This document shows, one piece after another, positions 1-5,799 of a DNA stretch of 5,799 bases (position 1 is its first letter; every line of letters begins with the position of its first letter). The stretch is from Acidobacteriota bacterium. GTDB taxonomy: Bacteria; Acidobacteriota; Terriglobia; Bryobacterales; Bryobacteraceae. The stretch spans positions 1-5,799 of the forward strand of contig CANIFK010000379.1 in assembly GCA_947466555.1 (NCBI GenBank). Direction: 5' to 3'. The notes under the pieces were generated by a model. It ran no database searches and was not told the origin of the DNA. It was given only the letters and a program-made list of their open reading frames with translations. A program made the translations under genes and the position numbers.

Positions 1-312
1 GAAATGGGCGTTTTGCTCGAGAAAATCGCCACTGGCAAAGCTGTCAGCAAGGCCTCCAGCGATGCCATGCTCACCATGCTTCGCGGCCAAGTCTACTCCT
101 CCCGCCTCCCCAAATACGTCACCGGTTTCCGCGTCGCCCACAAAACCGGCGACTTCCTCCCCTACATCGGCAACGACGTCGGCATCTTCGAAAGTGAAAA
201 ACGCAACATCGTCGTCTGCGTCTTCACCGCCGGCCACTATGGCGTCGGAGCGCAGTTGGAAGATGCCATCGCCCGCATCGGCGAATTGATCGCAAACCAT
301 TACGGGAATTAG
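1..312 (+). CDS. Class A beta-lactamase-like serine hydrolase, C-terminal fragment
   Basis: This is the 3' end of a gene that begins before the window; the frame is open from base 1, and the ATG at 4 is probably internal. About 103 residues are visible. Counting that ATG as residue 1, a Lys-Thr-Gly triad lies at residues 47-49 (bases 142-150) within VAHKTGD. It is followed by NDVGIF and a hydrophobic strand ending in VFT, then a closing amphipathic helix. This is the usual order at the end of class A beta-lactamases and related transpeptidase-fold hydrolases, where KTG lines the active site opposite the catalytic serine. The serine SxxK and SDN motifs would lie upstream and cannot be checked. 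Asp follows KTG, whereas class A enzymes mostly carry a small residue there, so true beta-lactamase activity is uncertain; a peptidase or esterase role is possible. Such enzymes normally act in the periplasm. The DUF1549 gene starts 18 bases after the stop, on the same strand. Confidence 0.8.
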   Translation, partial: EMGVLLEKIATGKAVSKASSDAMLTMLRGQVYSSRLPKYVTGFRVAHKTGDFLPYIGNDVGIFESEKRNIVVCVFTAGHYGVGAQLEDAIARIGELIANHYGN

Positions 313-330
313 GATAATGAGTAATCTCTA

Positions 331-2460
331 ATGCGAATCTCAGCGCTGATACTGCTCGCCGTCGCCGCCATCGCCTGGGCCCAGCCGCCGAAAGTGAAAC
401 TGTGGTCGCTGCAACCCGTGCAGAAGCCGGCCGTTCCCGCATTGACCCCATCGGGAAACCCCATCGACGCCTTTCTCGCCGTCGACCACAAGGCCAAAGG
501 CCTCCGTCCTAACGGCCCCGCCGATAAGCTGACCCTCCTCCGCCGCGCGTCGTTCGATATCACCGGCCTCCCGCCCACCCCCGCCGAACAGGACGCCTTC
601 TTGGCCGACGCCGCGCCCGATGCCTACGCCCGCCTGATCGACCGGCTCCTCGCCAGCGAACAGCACGGCGTCCGCTGGGCCCGCCACTGGCTCGACGTAC
701 TGCGCTATGCCGATCTCGATGGCCTCGACGGCTCCGTCATGACCGCCGCTCCCGGCATCTACCGCTGGCGCGATTGGATGATCCAGGCGCTCAACGACGA
801 CATGCCCTACGACCAGTTCGTCACCGCGCAGATCCTCGGCAATCGCTACGGCGGCCGCCCGCAATTGACGGTCTTCGGCACGCGCTCCCGCCCCGAGGTG
901 AACCCGGCCGATCGCTTCGCCCTCGGCTTCCTCGCCCGCAGCGCGCTGAACGGCGGCGATCGGAATCAAGAGGTCTCCATCAACGCCGTCGAAACGATTT
1001 CCGCCGGATTCATGGGCATGACCGTCGGCTGCGCCAAGTGCCACGACCACCGTTTCGACCCCATCAAGCAGACCGACTACTACGCCATGAAGGCGCTCTT
1101 CGATCCGCTCGTCCTTCGCCGTGTCGACCTCGCCACCCCCGATGAAATCTACGCCTACAGCAAGGCGCTCGATGCCTACCGCCGCGCCAAAGATCCCATC
1201 GATCGCGACATCGCCGCCCTCACCGCGCCCTATCACCAGAAGCTCTACGACGAGCGCGTCGCCATGCTCCCGCCCGACGTCCGCGAGATCGTTCGCAAGC
1301 CCGACAACAAGCGCACCGTCGCCGAACAGAAAACGGCCGACGACTATTTCCCAGTCCTCCGTATCGATCCGCCGAAGATCAAGGAGATCATGCCGAAGGA
1401 GGAAATCGTCCGCTACGACGCCCTTCTCAAACAGCAAGGCGCGCTGAAACGGCCTGCCGATCTGCCCGCGCACTGGATCGTCGAAGAGGACAGCGCCCGC
1501 CGCAAAGAGCCCACCTACATCCTCACCTCCGGCGATCCCGCCAAGCCCGAAAAGGACAAGCCCGTCAAGCCCGGCTTCCCCTTCCAACCCGCCGATCTCG
1601 ACTTCCGCGACGGCCTCCGCGAAGGGTTCGTCAGCTGGCTGACTGACAAGGACAACCCCCTCTTCGCCCGCGTCGCCGTCAACCGCGTCTGGCAGTGGCA
1701 CTTCGGCGAAGGCCTGCAGAAGAACCCCAGCGATTTCGGTCTCCTCGGTGGCCGCCCCAGTCATCCGCAGTTACTCGACTACTTAGCCTCCGAGTTTGTC
1801 GCGCATAACTACTCCATGCGCTGGCTGCATAAGTTGATCTTAACTTCGGATGCCTACCGGCGCTCCTCGAAGCCCGAACCAGCCAGCCACAAAACGGACC
1901 CGTCGAACACGTCCCTATGGCGCTTCCGTCTCCAACGCCTCGAAGCCGAACCCCTCTGGGATGCCATCCTCTCCAGCGCCGGGGACCTGGACCTCACCGT
2001 CGGCGGCAAGTCTTTCCAGGTGGTGAATCCGGACAAAAAACAAAGCATTTTCCTCCCCAAAGACGGTACTTTCGCGACAAAAACCACCCGCCGCGGGGCA
2101 TATATGACCCGCGGATTCATCCCCAGCACCGAAGTCATGGCCCACTTCCTGCAGTCGTTCGACGTTGATGACGGTCGTACCCCTTGCCCCGTCCGCACGC
2201 AAACCGTCACCGCGCCGCAGGCCCTGTTCACCATGAACGACCGGATGGTCGAATCGGCCTCCGCCAAACTCGCCACCCGCGCCGCCGCCGAACCGGACCT
2301 CCCAGCCGCCGCCCGCCGCGCCTTCCGCGAGACCATCGGCCGCCCGCCCTCGGCCACCGAAATGGACCGGGCGCTCAGCTTCCTCGCCAACGATCCCGCA
2401 AAATTGAAAGACCTCGCCTGGCTGCTCTACAACCTCGACGAGTTCCTGTTCGTGAAGTAA
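331..2460 (+). CDS. Secreted DUF1549/DUF1553 protein (PSCyt2-PSD1 type) with CxxCH motif
   Basis: A 709-residue protein. Residues 1-17 form a Sec signal peptide: Arg2, a hydrophobic core, then AWA before Gln18. The DUF1549 (PSCyt2) domain spans about residues 43-262. It opens with NPIDAFL, then RRASFDITGLPPTP (71-84) and WARHWLDVLRYAD (116-128), and holds the family motif CAKCHDHRFDPI (234-245), a CxxCH site that could bind c-type heme. A charged linker (about 270-420) leads to DUF1553 (PSD1) at about 425-690, with NPLFARVAVNRVWQWHFG (442-459), DFGLLGGRPSHP (468-479) and a TAPQALFTMND block (627-637). Many relatives carry an extra N-terminal cytochrome-like PSCyt1 domain, which is absent here. 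The start at 331 is chosen because it gives the signal peptide directly; the ribosome binding site is weak (AGGA at 311-314, too far upstream). The DUF1501 partner follows after 5 bases. Family membership is clear, but the reaction is not established. Links to polysaccharide breakdown are speculative. Confidence 0.95.
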   Translation: MRISALILLAVAAIAWAQPPKVKLWSLQPVQKPAVPALTPSGNPIDAFLAVDHKAKGLRPNGPADKLTLLRRASFDITGLPPTPAEQDAFLADAAPDAYARLIDRLLASEQHGVRWARHWLDVLRYADLDGLDGSVMTAAPGIYRWRDWMIQALNDDMPYDQFVTAQILGNRYGGRPQLTVFGTRSRPEVNPADRFALGFLARSALNGGDRNQEVSINAVETISAGFMGMTVGCAKCHDHRFDPIKQTDYYAMKALFDPLVLRRVDLATPDEIYAYSKALDAYRRAKDPIDRDIAALTAPYHQKLYDERVAMLPPDVREIVRKPDNKRTVAEQKTADDYFPVLRIDPPKIKEIMPKEEIVRYDALLKQQGALKRPADLPAHWIVEEDSARRKEPTYILTSGDPAKPEKDKPVKPGFPFQPADLDFRDGLREGFVSWLTDKDNPLFARVAVNRVWQWHFGEGLQKNPSDFGLLGGRPSHPQLLDYLASEFVAHNYSMRWLHKLILTSDAYRRSSKPEPASHKTDPSNTSLWRFRLQRLEAEPLWDAILSSAGDLDLTVGGKSFQVVNPDKKQSIFLPKDGTFATKTTRRGAYMTRGFIPSTEVMAHFLQSFDVDDGRTPCPVRTQTVTAPQALFTMNDRMVESASAKLATRAAAEPDLPAAARRAFRETIGRPPSATEMDRALSFLANDPAKLKDLAWLLYNLDEFLFVK

Positions 2461-2465
2461 ATCCC

Positions 2466-3824
2466 ATGCCAACCCGCCGCCAATTTCTGCAAAGAAGTGC
2501 CAATGGATTCCTCGGTGCCGCCGCCGGTGCCCTCTGGGCCGCCGACGGCAAGCTCCCCGGCGCCCTCCTCCCCGGCGAACCCCGCGCCAAGTCGGTCATC
2601 TACCTGTTCATGTGCGGCGGTGTCAGCCACATCGACACCTTTGACCCCAAGGACAACAAGTTCGCCGGCACCATGATGGATGCCATCGGCTTCGGCGATA
2701 ACAACGCCGCCATGAAGCGCCCTGTTATCCCGATCCTCCGTACCTACAAACAGTACGGAAAGTCCGGCATCCCTGTGTCTGACTGGTTCCCCAACGTCGG
2801 CGGCGTCATCGATGACATCTCTGTCGTGCGGTCCATGTACTGCCACCAGACCAACCATTTCCCAGCCGTCATCGAGCACACCACCGGCAAGCCGCTCCGC
2901 CAGTTCGAACATCCCAGCCTCGGCAGCTGGGTCACCTACGCCCTCGGCTCGGCCAACAAAAATCTCCCGTCCTTCGTCAACATCGGCCGCCCGTCTTCGC
3001 CCGTTCAACTCACGGGCGGCTATCTCGGCGCGGCCCATTCCGCCACGCCATTCCAGCCCGGCGACACGCCCATCCCCAATCTCGTCCCCCCGGCCTCCTC
3101 CACCCGCGCCGCCCGCGAAAAGCAGATGCAGGCACTGCTCGATTGGAACCAGGAGTTCCGGGCCGACTACGCGCTCGACTCCGAAATCGGCGCCCGCCTC
3201 CAGGCCTACGAACTCGCCGGCAACCTCATGCGAACCGCCCCGGCCATCGTCGATTTCGCCAACGAACCCACCCACGTCAAGGATCTCTACGGCATCGGCG
3301 CCAAAGAAACCGACGACTTCGGCCGCCAACTCCTCCTCGCCCGCCGATTGGTCGAAAACGGCGTCCGGTTCATTCAAATCTGCCACGCCGGCGGCGGCAA
3401 CGGTTCCTGGGACGCCCACGGCGACATGGCCACCCACGCGCCCCTGTGCCGCGCCGTCGACAAGCCCATTGCTGGCCTCATCGCCGATCTCAAACAGCGC
3501 GGCCTCCTCGATTCCACCCTCGTCGTTTTCACCAGCGAATTCGGCCGCACGCCCTGGTCCCAGAACACCACCGGGCGCGATCACAACGGCAAAGGCTTCT
3601 CCACCCTCCTGGCCGGCGGCGGCGTAAAGGGCGGCATCGTCGAGGGCGCCACCGACGAAGTCGGCTACAAGGCCGTCGACCGTCCCCACTACATCAGCGA
3701 TCTCCAGGCCACCATTCTCAATCAGATGGGCCTCAACTACCAGAAGATGGATTTCCACGCCAACGGCCGCGCCTTCAAACTCATCGAAGAAGGCACCGGA
3801 CCCATCCGCGCCATTCTCCGCTAA
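2466..3824 (+). CDS. Tat-exported DUF1501 protein, alkaline phosphatase/sulfatase-like fold
   Basis: A 452-residue protein. The open frame extends upstream to 2184, but the ATG at 2466 is preferred because it places a twin-arginine signal at the N terminus: TRRQFLQ (residues 3-9), then a small hydrophobic stretch ending near LWA (23-25). It also leaves a 5-base gap to the preceding stop. Family landmarks in order are GGVSHIDTFDPK (51-62), a DLYG segment in the middle, GSWDAHGD (313-320), FTSEFGRTP (355-363), GRDHNGKGF (370-378), AGGGVKGG, and a C-terminal DLQATILNQMGL helix. By analogy with the alkaline phosphatase superfamily, Asp57, Asp316, His318, Glu358, Asp372 and His373 are candidate metal or active-site residues; this assignment is inferred. 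The Tat route fits a protein folded, perhaps with metal bound, before export. It is the usual partner of DUF1549/DUF1553 proteins and is probably translated from the same mRNA. The substrate is unknown. Its stop codon overlaps the stop of the convergent gene. Confidence 0.95.
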   Translation: MPTRRQFLQRSANGFLGAAAGALWAADGKLPGALLPGEPRAKSVIYLFMCGGVSHIDTFDPKDNKFAGTMMDAIGFGDNNAAMKRPVIPILRTYKQYGKSGIPVSDWFPNVGGVIDDISVVRSMYCHQTNHFPAVIEHTTGKPLRQFEHPSLGSWVTYALGSANKNLPSFVNIGRPSSPVQLTGGYLGAAHSATPFQPGDTPIPNLVPPASSTRAAREKQMQALLDWNQEFRADYALDSEIGARLQAYELAGNLMRTAPAIVDFANEPTHVKDLYGIGAKETDDFGRQLLLARRLVENGVRFIQICHAGGGNGSWDAHGDMATHAPLCRAVDKPIAGLIADLKQRGLLDSTLVVFTSEFGRTPWSQNTTGRDHNGKGFSTLLAGGGVKGGIVEGATDEVGYKAVDRPHYISDLQATILNQMGLNYQKMDFHANGRAFKLIEEGTGPIRAILR

Positions 3825-5230
3825 GCCGAATACCCGAACAGCTTGTCCGTCCGAATCTTCTCCGCCACCGGTGGCGGCACGAACTTCTGCCAAGTGATAT
3901 CCCCAGCCTTGATCCGGCTCAGGATCTCGGCCGGCATGATCGGCAGATCCGCCTTGTCGAACACAGGCAACGAGTAGATCCGTTCGTTCTCCAGCAGGTG
4001 TTGGTACAGGTGCTTCAGATTCTGTGCCACCTCCAGATGCTCCGCCGACAACGGCGAGGCCGTATTCGGATCCCACATCGGGTAAACATACATGGCGGTA
4101 TCCCCTTGCAGGAACATCGCCAACGCTTCCAGGATTCCGCCCGCCAGGTCGGCGTAATACTCTTCCTGGAAAATACTCCGCAGCGTCCCAAGGCCCATCA
4201 CATGTCCAATCGGCAATTTGGTGTACCGCCGCAGATACGCCGTCAGCCGGTGCGACGCCGAAAAACTGGTGATCATCACCGGATGCCCCAACGCGCCCAG
4301 CATGTCCACGCGAGCCAGAAAATCCGCGTGGTCCAGTTGATCGGACGACATCAGATTCTTCAAACTCATCTCCATCAGCACGACCATCCGGTGCTCGTCG
4401 ATTTTTCTCTCGGCCACCATCCGCTCGCCGGCGCAGTACAGCATGTCGAGCGTCACATTGGTCACCGGACGGAAACTCCCGCGCTGCAACAACACCGGCC
4501 GCCCGAACAGAATCTCCGCCGGCTCCACCGCCTCCCCCGACGCCGTGAAAACCGCCGCATCCGTCAACCCCTGGGCCACCAACTGCAAACTCATCAACCG
4601 GTTATCGACGGCCGCAAACGCCGGCCCCGAGAACTTGATCATGTCCACTTCCAACCGCACCCGGCTCAACCCGTCCATCAGCGTCGAGATCAACTCCTCC
4701 GGCTGATCGTTCAAATAAAACGCCCCGTAGATCAAGTTCACGCCCAGGATGCCGATCACTTCCTGCTCCCGCAGCGTCACCGGATCCAACAACCGGATAT
4801 GAATCAGGATCTCCGACGGCGGCGCCTTCGGTTCGTTCTGAAAGCGAATGCCCAACCACCCATGCCCGCTCCCGGGCTGCGAACGTCGGTTCGTCGCCAC
4901 CGTATCGGCAAACGCAAAGAACTTGGTGGTCGTCCCGCGCGCGGCATCCAAACGGTCCTGTAAGAGCGAGTACTCATGCGTCAGCATGCTCTGCAGACGC
5001 TGCCGGCTCACATACCGGTTCGACGGCCCGTAGATCGCGTCCGACACCACCATGTCGTACGCCGACATCGATTTCGCAACAGTTCCCGACGCTCTTCCAC
5101 TCCGGAAGAACCACGCCACCACTTCCTGTGCGGCCCCGATCTCCGCGAACGCCCCGTAGGTCGTGGGGTCGTGATTGAGCCGGGCGGCCTTCTGATGGGT
5201 GCTTACGGTGTCTAGATCCAAAATCGCCAT
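3821..5230 (-). CDS. Conserved cytoplasmic protein of unknown function, 469 residues
   Basis: The start is well fixed: an in-frame TAG lies two codons upstream (5236-5234), so ATG at 5230-5228 is the first possible start. The only ribosome binding site candidate, AGGT at 5235-5232, is very close to it. No signal peptide or membrane span is seen. I recognise the sequence as a widespread conserved family from its N terminus (LDLDTVSTHQKAARLN, residues 4-19), followed by TYGAFAEIGAAQEVVAWFF (24-42), SAYDMVVSDAIYG (56-68), RYVSRQRLQSMLTHEY (72-87), KFFAFADTV (103-111) and HGWLGIRFQ (123-131). Further blocks are GVNLIYGAF (163-171), EVDMIKFSGPAF (194-205), VDNRLMSLQLV (208-218), RGSFRPVT (250-257) and a C-terminal LFGY (464-467). 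Automated names such as nicotinate-nucleotide adenylyltransferase or TonB-dependent receptor are, as far as I recall, attached to relatives; nothing visible supports either. It lacks a nucleotidyltransferase HxGH motif and any beta-barrel export signal. Many invariant Asp, Arg and Tyr residues suggest an enzyme, but this is inference. It is convergent with the DUF1501 gene. Confidence 0.9.
   Translation of the reverse strand: MAILDLDTVSTHQKAARLNHDPTTYGAFAEIGAAQEVVAWFFRSGRASGTVAKSMSAYDMVVSDAIYGPSNRYVSRQRLQSMLTHEYSLLQDRLDAARGTTTKFFAFADTVATNRRSQPGSGHGWLGIRFQNEPKAPPSEILIHIRLLDPVTLREQEVIGILGVNLIYGAFYLNDQPEELISTLMDGLSRVRLEVDMIKFSGPAFAAVDNRLMSLQLVAQGLTDAAVFTASGEAVEPAEILFGRPVLLQRGSFRPVTNVTLDMLYCAGERMVAERKIDEHRMVVLMEMSLKNLMSSDQLDHADFLARVDMLGALGHPVMITSFSASHRLTAYLRRYTKLPIGHVMGLGTLRSIFQEEYYADLAGGILEALAMFLQGDTAMYVYPMWDPNTASPLSAEHLEVAQNLKHLYQHLLENERIYSLPVFDKADLPIMPAEILSRIKAGDITWQKFVPPPVAEKIRTDKLFGYSA
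3862..3877. repeat. 16-bp perfect palindrome inside the 3' end of the minus-strand gene
   Basis: The sequence CCGCCACCGGTGGCGG reads the same on both strands. It lies 38 bases past the DUF1501 stop and encodes part of the VPPPVAE segment near the C terminus of the convergent gene. As RNA it could fold to a 6-bp G/C stem with a CCGG tetraloop. No T-run follows on either side, so it is not a typical intrinsic terminator. It might stabilise or mark the 3' end of the DUF1501 mRNA, or be a by-product of proline/valine codons in GC-rich DNA. Confidence 0.4.
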
Positions 5231-5280
5231 TACCTATAGTGTCTATCGGCGGCGGCCGAAAGAAAACTTATGGCGATTTT
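5220..5280 (-). promoter_or_regulatory. 11-bp perfect inverted repeat across the gap, covering the start codon of the 469-residue gene
   Basis: The arms are AAAATCGCCAT at 5220-5230 and ATGGCGATTTT at 5270-5280, 39 bases apart. On minus-strand mRNA coming from the PEP-CTERM gene, the arm just after its stop can pair with the AUG and the next 8 bases of the downstream gene. Inside the loop is a smaller 5-bp stem (TCGGC 5246-5250 with GCCGA 5255-5259, 4-base loop). The AGGT candidate ribosome binding site lies in the loop next to the outer stem. No T-run outside the stem makes it a standard terminator. A role in blocking translation of readthrough mRNA is inferred; chance pairing is possible. 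Confidence 0.45.
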
Positions 5281-5286
5281 CCTCAG

Positions 5287-5799
5287 TTAAGTCCGAGTCC
5301 CAGATCCCCGCCGGCTGATCGCGAACACCCCCGCCAACCCAGCCCCGATCAGCAACATCGTCGCCGGCTCCGGCGTCTCCACCGATGTCGGCGGCGGCGC
5401 CAGCGCGTAGCTGATCAACGTCTGCCGCTGCTGCCCCGTCCCGTAGTCGAAGTTGTACAGAATAGCCGCATTCATCGAACTCTGCCCCAACGAACTCGCC
5501 ACCAGCGAATTGGCCGCAACTCCCAGCGCCGTCTCCGACGTGCCCAACCGAATCACGCCGGTCCCTAATCCATCCCCGCCGTCATGCACCACGTCCCACA
5601 GCGCCACCTGCAGCGCCGCCGCGTCATCGTTCGACCGCACCAGCCCCGAGTACGTCTCGAACAACCACGCCGCCCGTCCCCCATTCACGTAAGTGTCCGG
5701 ACTCCCCGTGCTGCTCTGATAGGTGTTGAATCCGATCGTCGTGAATAAGTCCACGCAATACGCAAGATACGAACTTCCCTCTCGCGTCACAAATATCTC
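5287..5799 (-). CDS. PEP-CTERM protein with thioester-domain-like Cys/Gln motifs, N terminus missing
   Basis: The frame is open to the window edge, with three codons (Glu-Ile-Phe) before a GTG at 5790-5788. The true start and signal peptide therefore lie outside, and the GTG is probably internal. Counting from that GTG, the C terminus is a textbook PEP-CTERM sorting signal: a Pro-rich linker (131-142), Pro-Glu-Pro at 140-142, a hydrophobic span (about 144-158), then Arg160-Arg161 and a short basic tail. Such proteins are exported by Sec, processed by an exosortase, and end up at the surface or in extracellular polymer. Upstream, AYCVDLF (10-16), AAWLFETY (40-47) and AALQVALWDV (58-67) match a domain common in PEP-CTERM proteins that resembles thioester (TQXA/TED) domains. 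The pair would be Cys12 and Gln61, and Cys12 is the only cysteine visible. Bond formation is inferred. No exosortase gene is in the window; exosortases are often unlinked. Stop TAA is at 5289-5287. Confidence 0.88.
   Translation of the reverse strand, partial: EIFVTREGSSYLAYCVDLFTTIGFNTYQSSTGSPDTYVNGGRAAWLFETYSGLVRSNDDAAALQVALWDVVHDGGDGLGTGVIRLGTSETALGVAANSLVASSLGQSSMNAAILYNFDYGTGQQRQTLISYALAPPPTSVETPEPATMLLIGAGLAGVFAISRRGSGTRT

Noticed and set aside
317..331. Four-codon frame (ATG AGT AAT CTC TAA) whose stop overlaps the ATG at 331 as TAATG
   Set aside because: It resembles a leader for translational coupling, but AGGA ends only two bases before this ATG, the product is trivial, and nothing else supports it.
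340..1764. Open frame of 474 codons on the minus strand, opposite the DUF1549/DUF1553 gene
   Set aside because: It encodes a low-complexity Gly/Ala/Val/Glu-rich sequence with no family motif. Strong G/C third-position bias of the real gene removes stops from this antisense frame.
2184..2465. Longer N terminus for the DUF1501 protein, starting at 2184
   Set aside because: The extra 94 residues are Arg/Pro-rich out-of-frame reading of the upstream gene, and would bury the twin-arginine signal that begins at 2466.
2427..4076. Open frame of 549 codons on the minus strand, opposite the DUF1501 gene
   Set aside because: Same bias effect: Gly/Ala/Glu-rich, no motifs, and it also overlaps the end of the 469-residue gene in another frame.
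3143..4963. Open frame of 606 codons on the plus strand
   Set aside because: It runs through two real genes in wrong frames and is a low-complexity Arg/His/Pro/Gln sequence. No protein family looks like this.
5233..5242. CACTATAGG on the minus strand just before the ATG at 5230, resembling the core of a T7 promoter or a -10 element
   Set aside because: The upstream part of the T7 consensus is absent and no good -35 hexamer is at the right distance. As a -10 site it would start transcription at or inside the gene. Likely chance.
5246..5259. Small hairpin TCGGC-loop-GCCGA considered as a terminator for the PEP-CTERM gene
   Set aside because: The stem is only 5 bp and no T-run follows it in the minus-strand direction; T-rich sequence lies on the wrong side.

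Overview
The window is dense, GC-rich bacterial DNA with almost no intergenic space. Codon third positions are strongly G/C, which produces long meaningless open frames on the opposite strand. Three things together suggest an environmental Gram-negative from the Acidobacteriota (a Bryobacterales/Solibacter-like lineage): a DUF1549/DUF1553 protein paired with a DUF1501 protein, a PEP-CTERM surface protein, and a long soluble conserved protein of unknown role. Verrucomicrobiota or Planctomycetota are the alternatives. This placement is inferred from gene families remembered, not from a search.

Layout. Bases 1-3824 hold a plus-strand cluster of three genes: the C-terminal end of a class A beta-lactamase-like serine hydrolase (1-312), a secreted DUF1549/DUF1553 protein with a CxxCH motif (331-2460), and a Tat-exported DUF1501 protein of the alkaline phosphatase/sulfatase-like fold (2466-3824). 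Gaps of 18 and 5 bases suggest one transcript. The last two are a well-known conserved gene pair of unresolved biochemical role, acting outside the cytoplasm.

Bases 3821-5799 hold two minus-strand genes. Reading in their direction, the first is the C-terminal part of a PEP-CTERM protein (5799-5287), which continues beyond the window. After a 56-base gap comes a 469-residue cytoplasmic protein of unknown function (5230-3821). This gene meets the DUF1501 gene tail to tail, and the two stop codons interlock in a 4-base overlap.

The points most worth a second look are: (1) the PEP-CTERM protein has a lone Cys and a downstream LQxxLW motif, arranged like the Cys-Gln pair of thioester adhesin domains; (2) a perfect 11-bp inverted repeat spans the 56-base gap, and one arm is the start codon and first 8 following bases of the 469-residue protein, so readthrough mRNA could hide that start codon; (3) a perfect 16-bp palindrome lies just past the convergent stops; (4) all three TTA codons of the DUF1549/DUF1553 gene fall in a short patch of atypical codon use. 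No RNA gene, CRISPR array, insertion sequence or clear intrinsic terminator was seen, and no gene-free stretch exceeds 60 bases.
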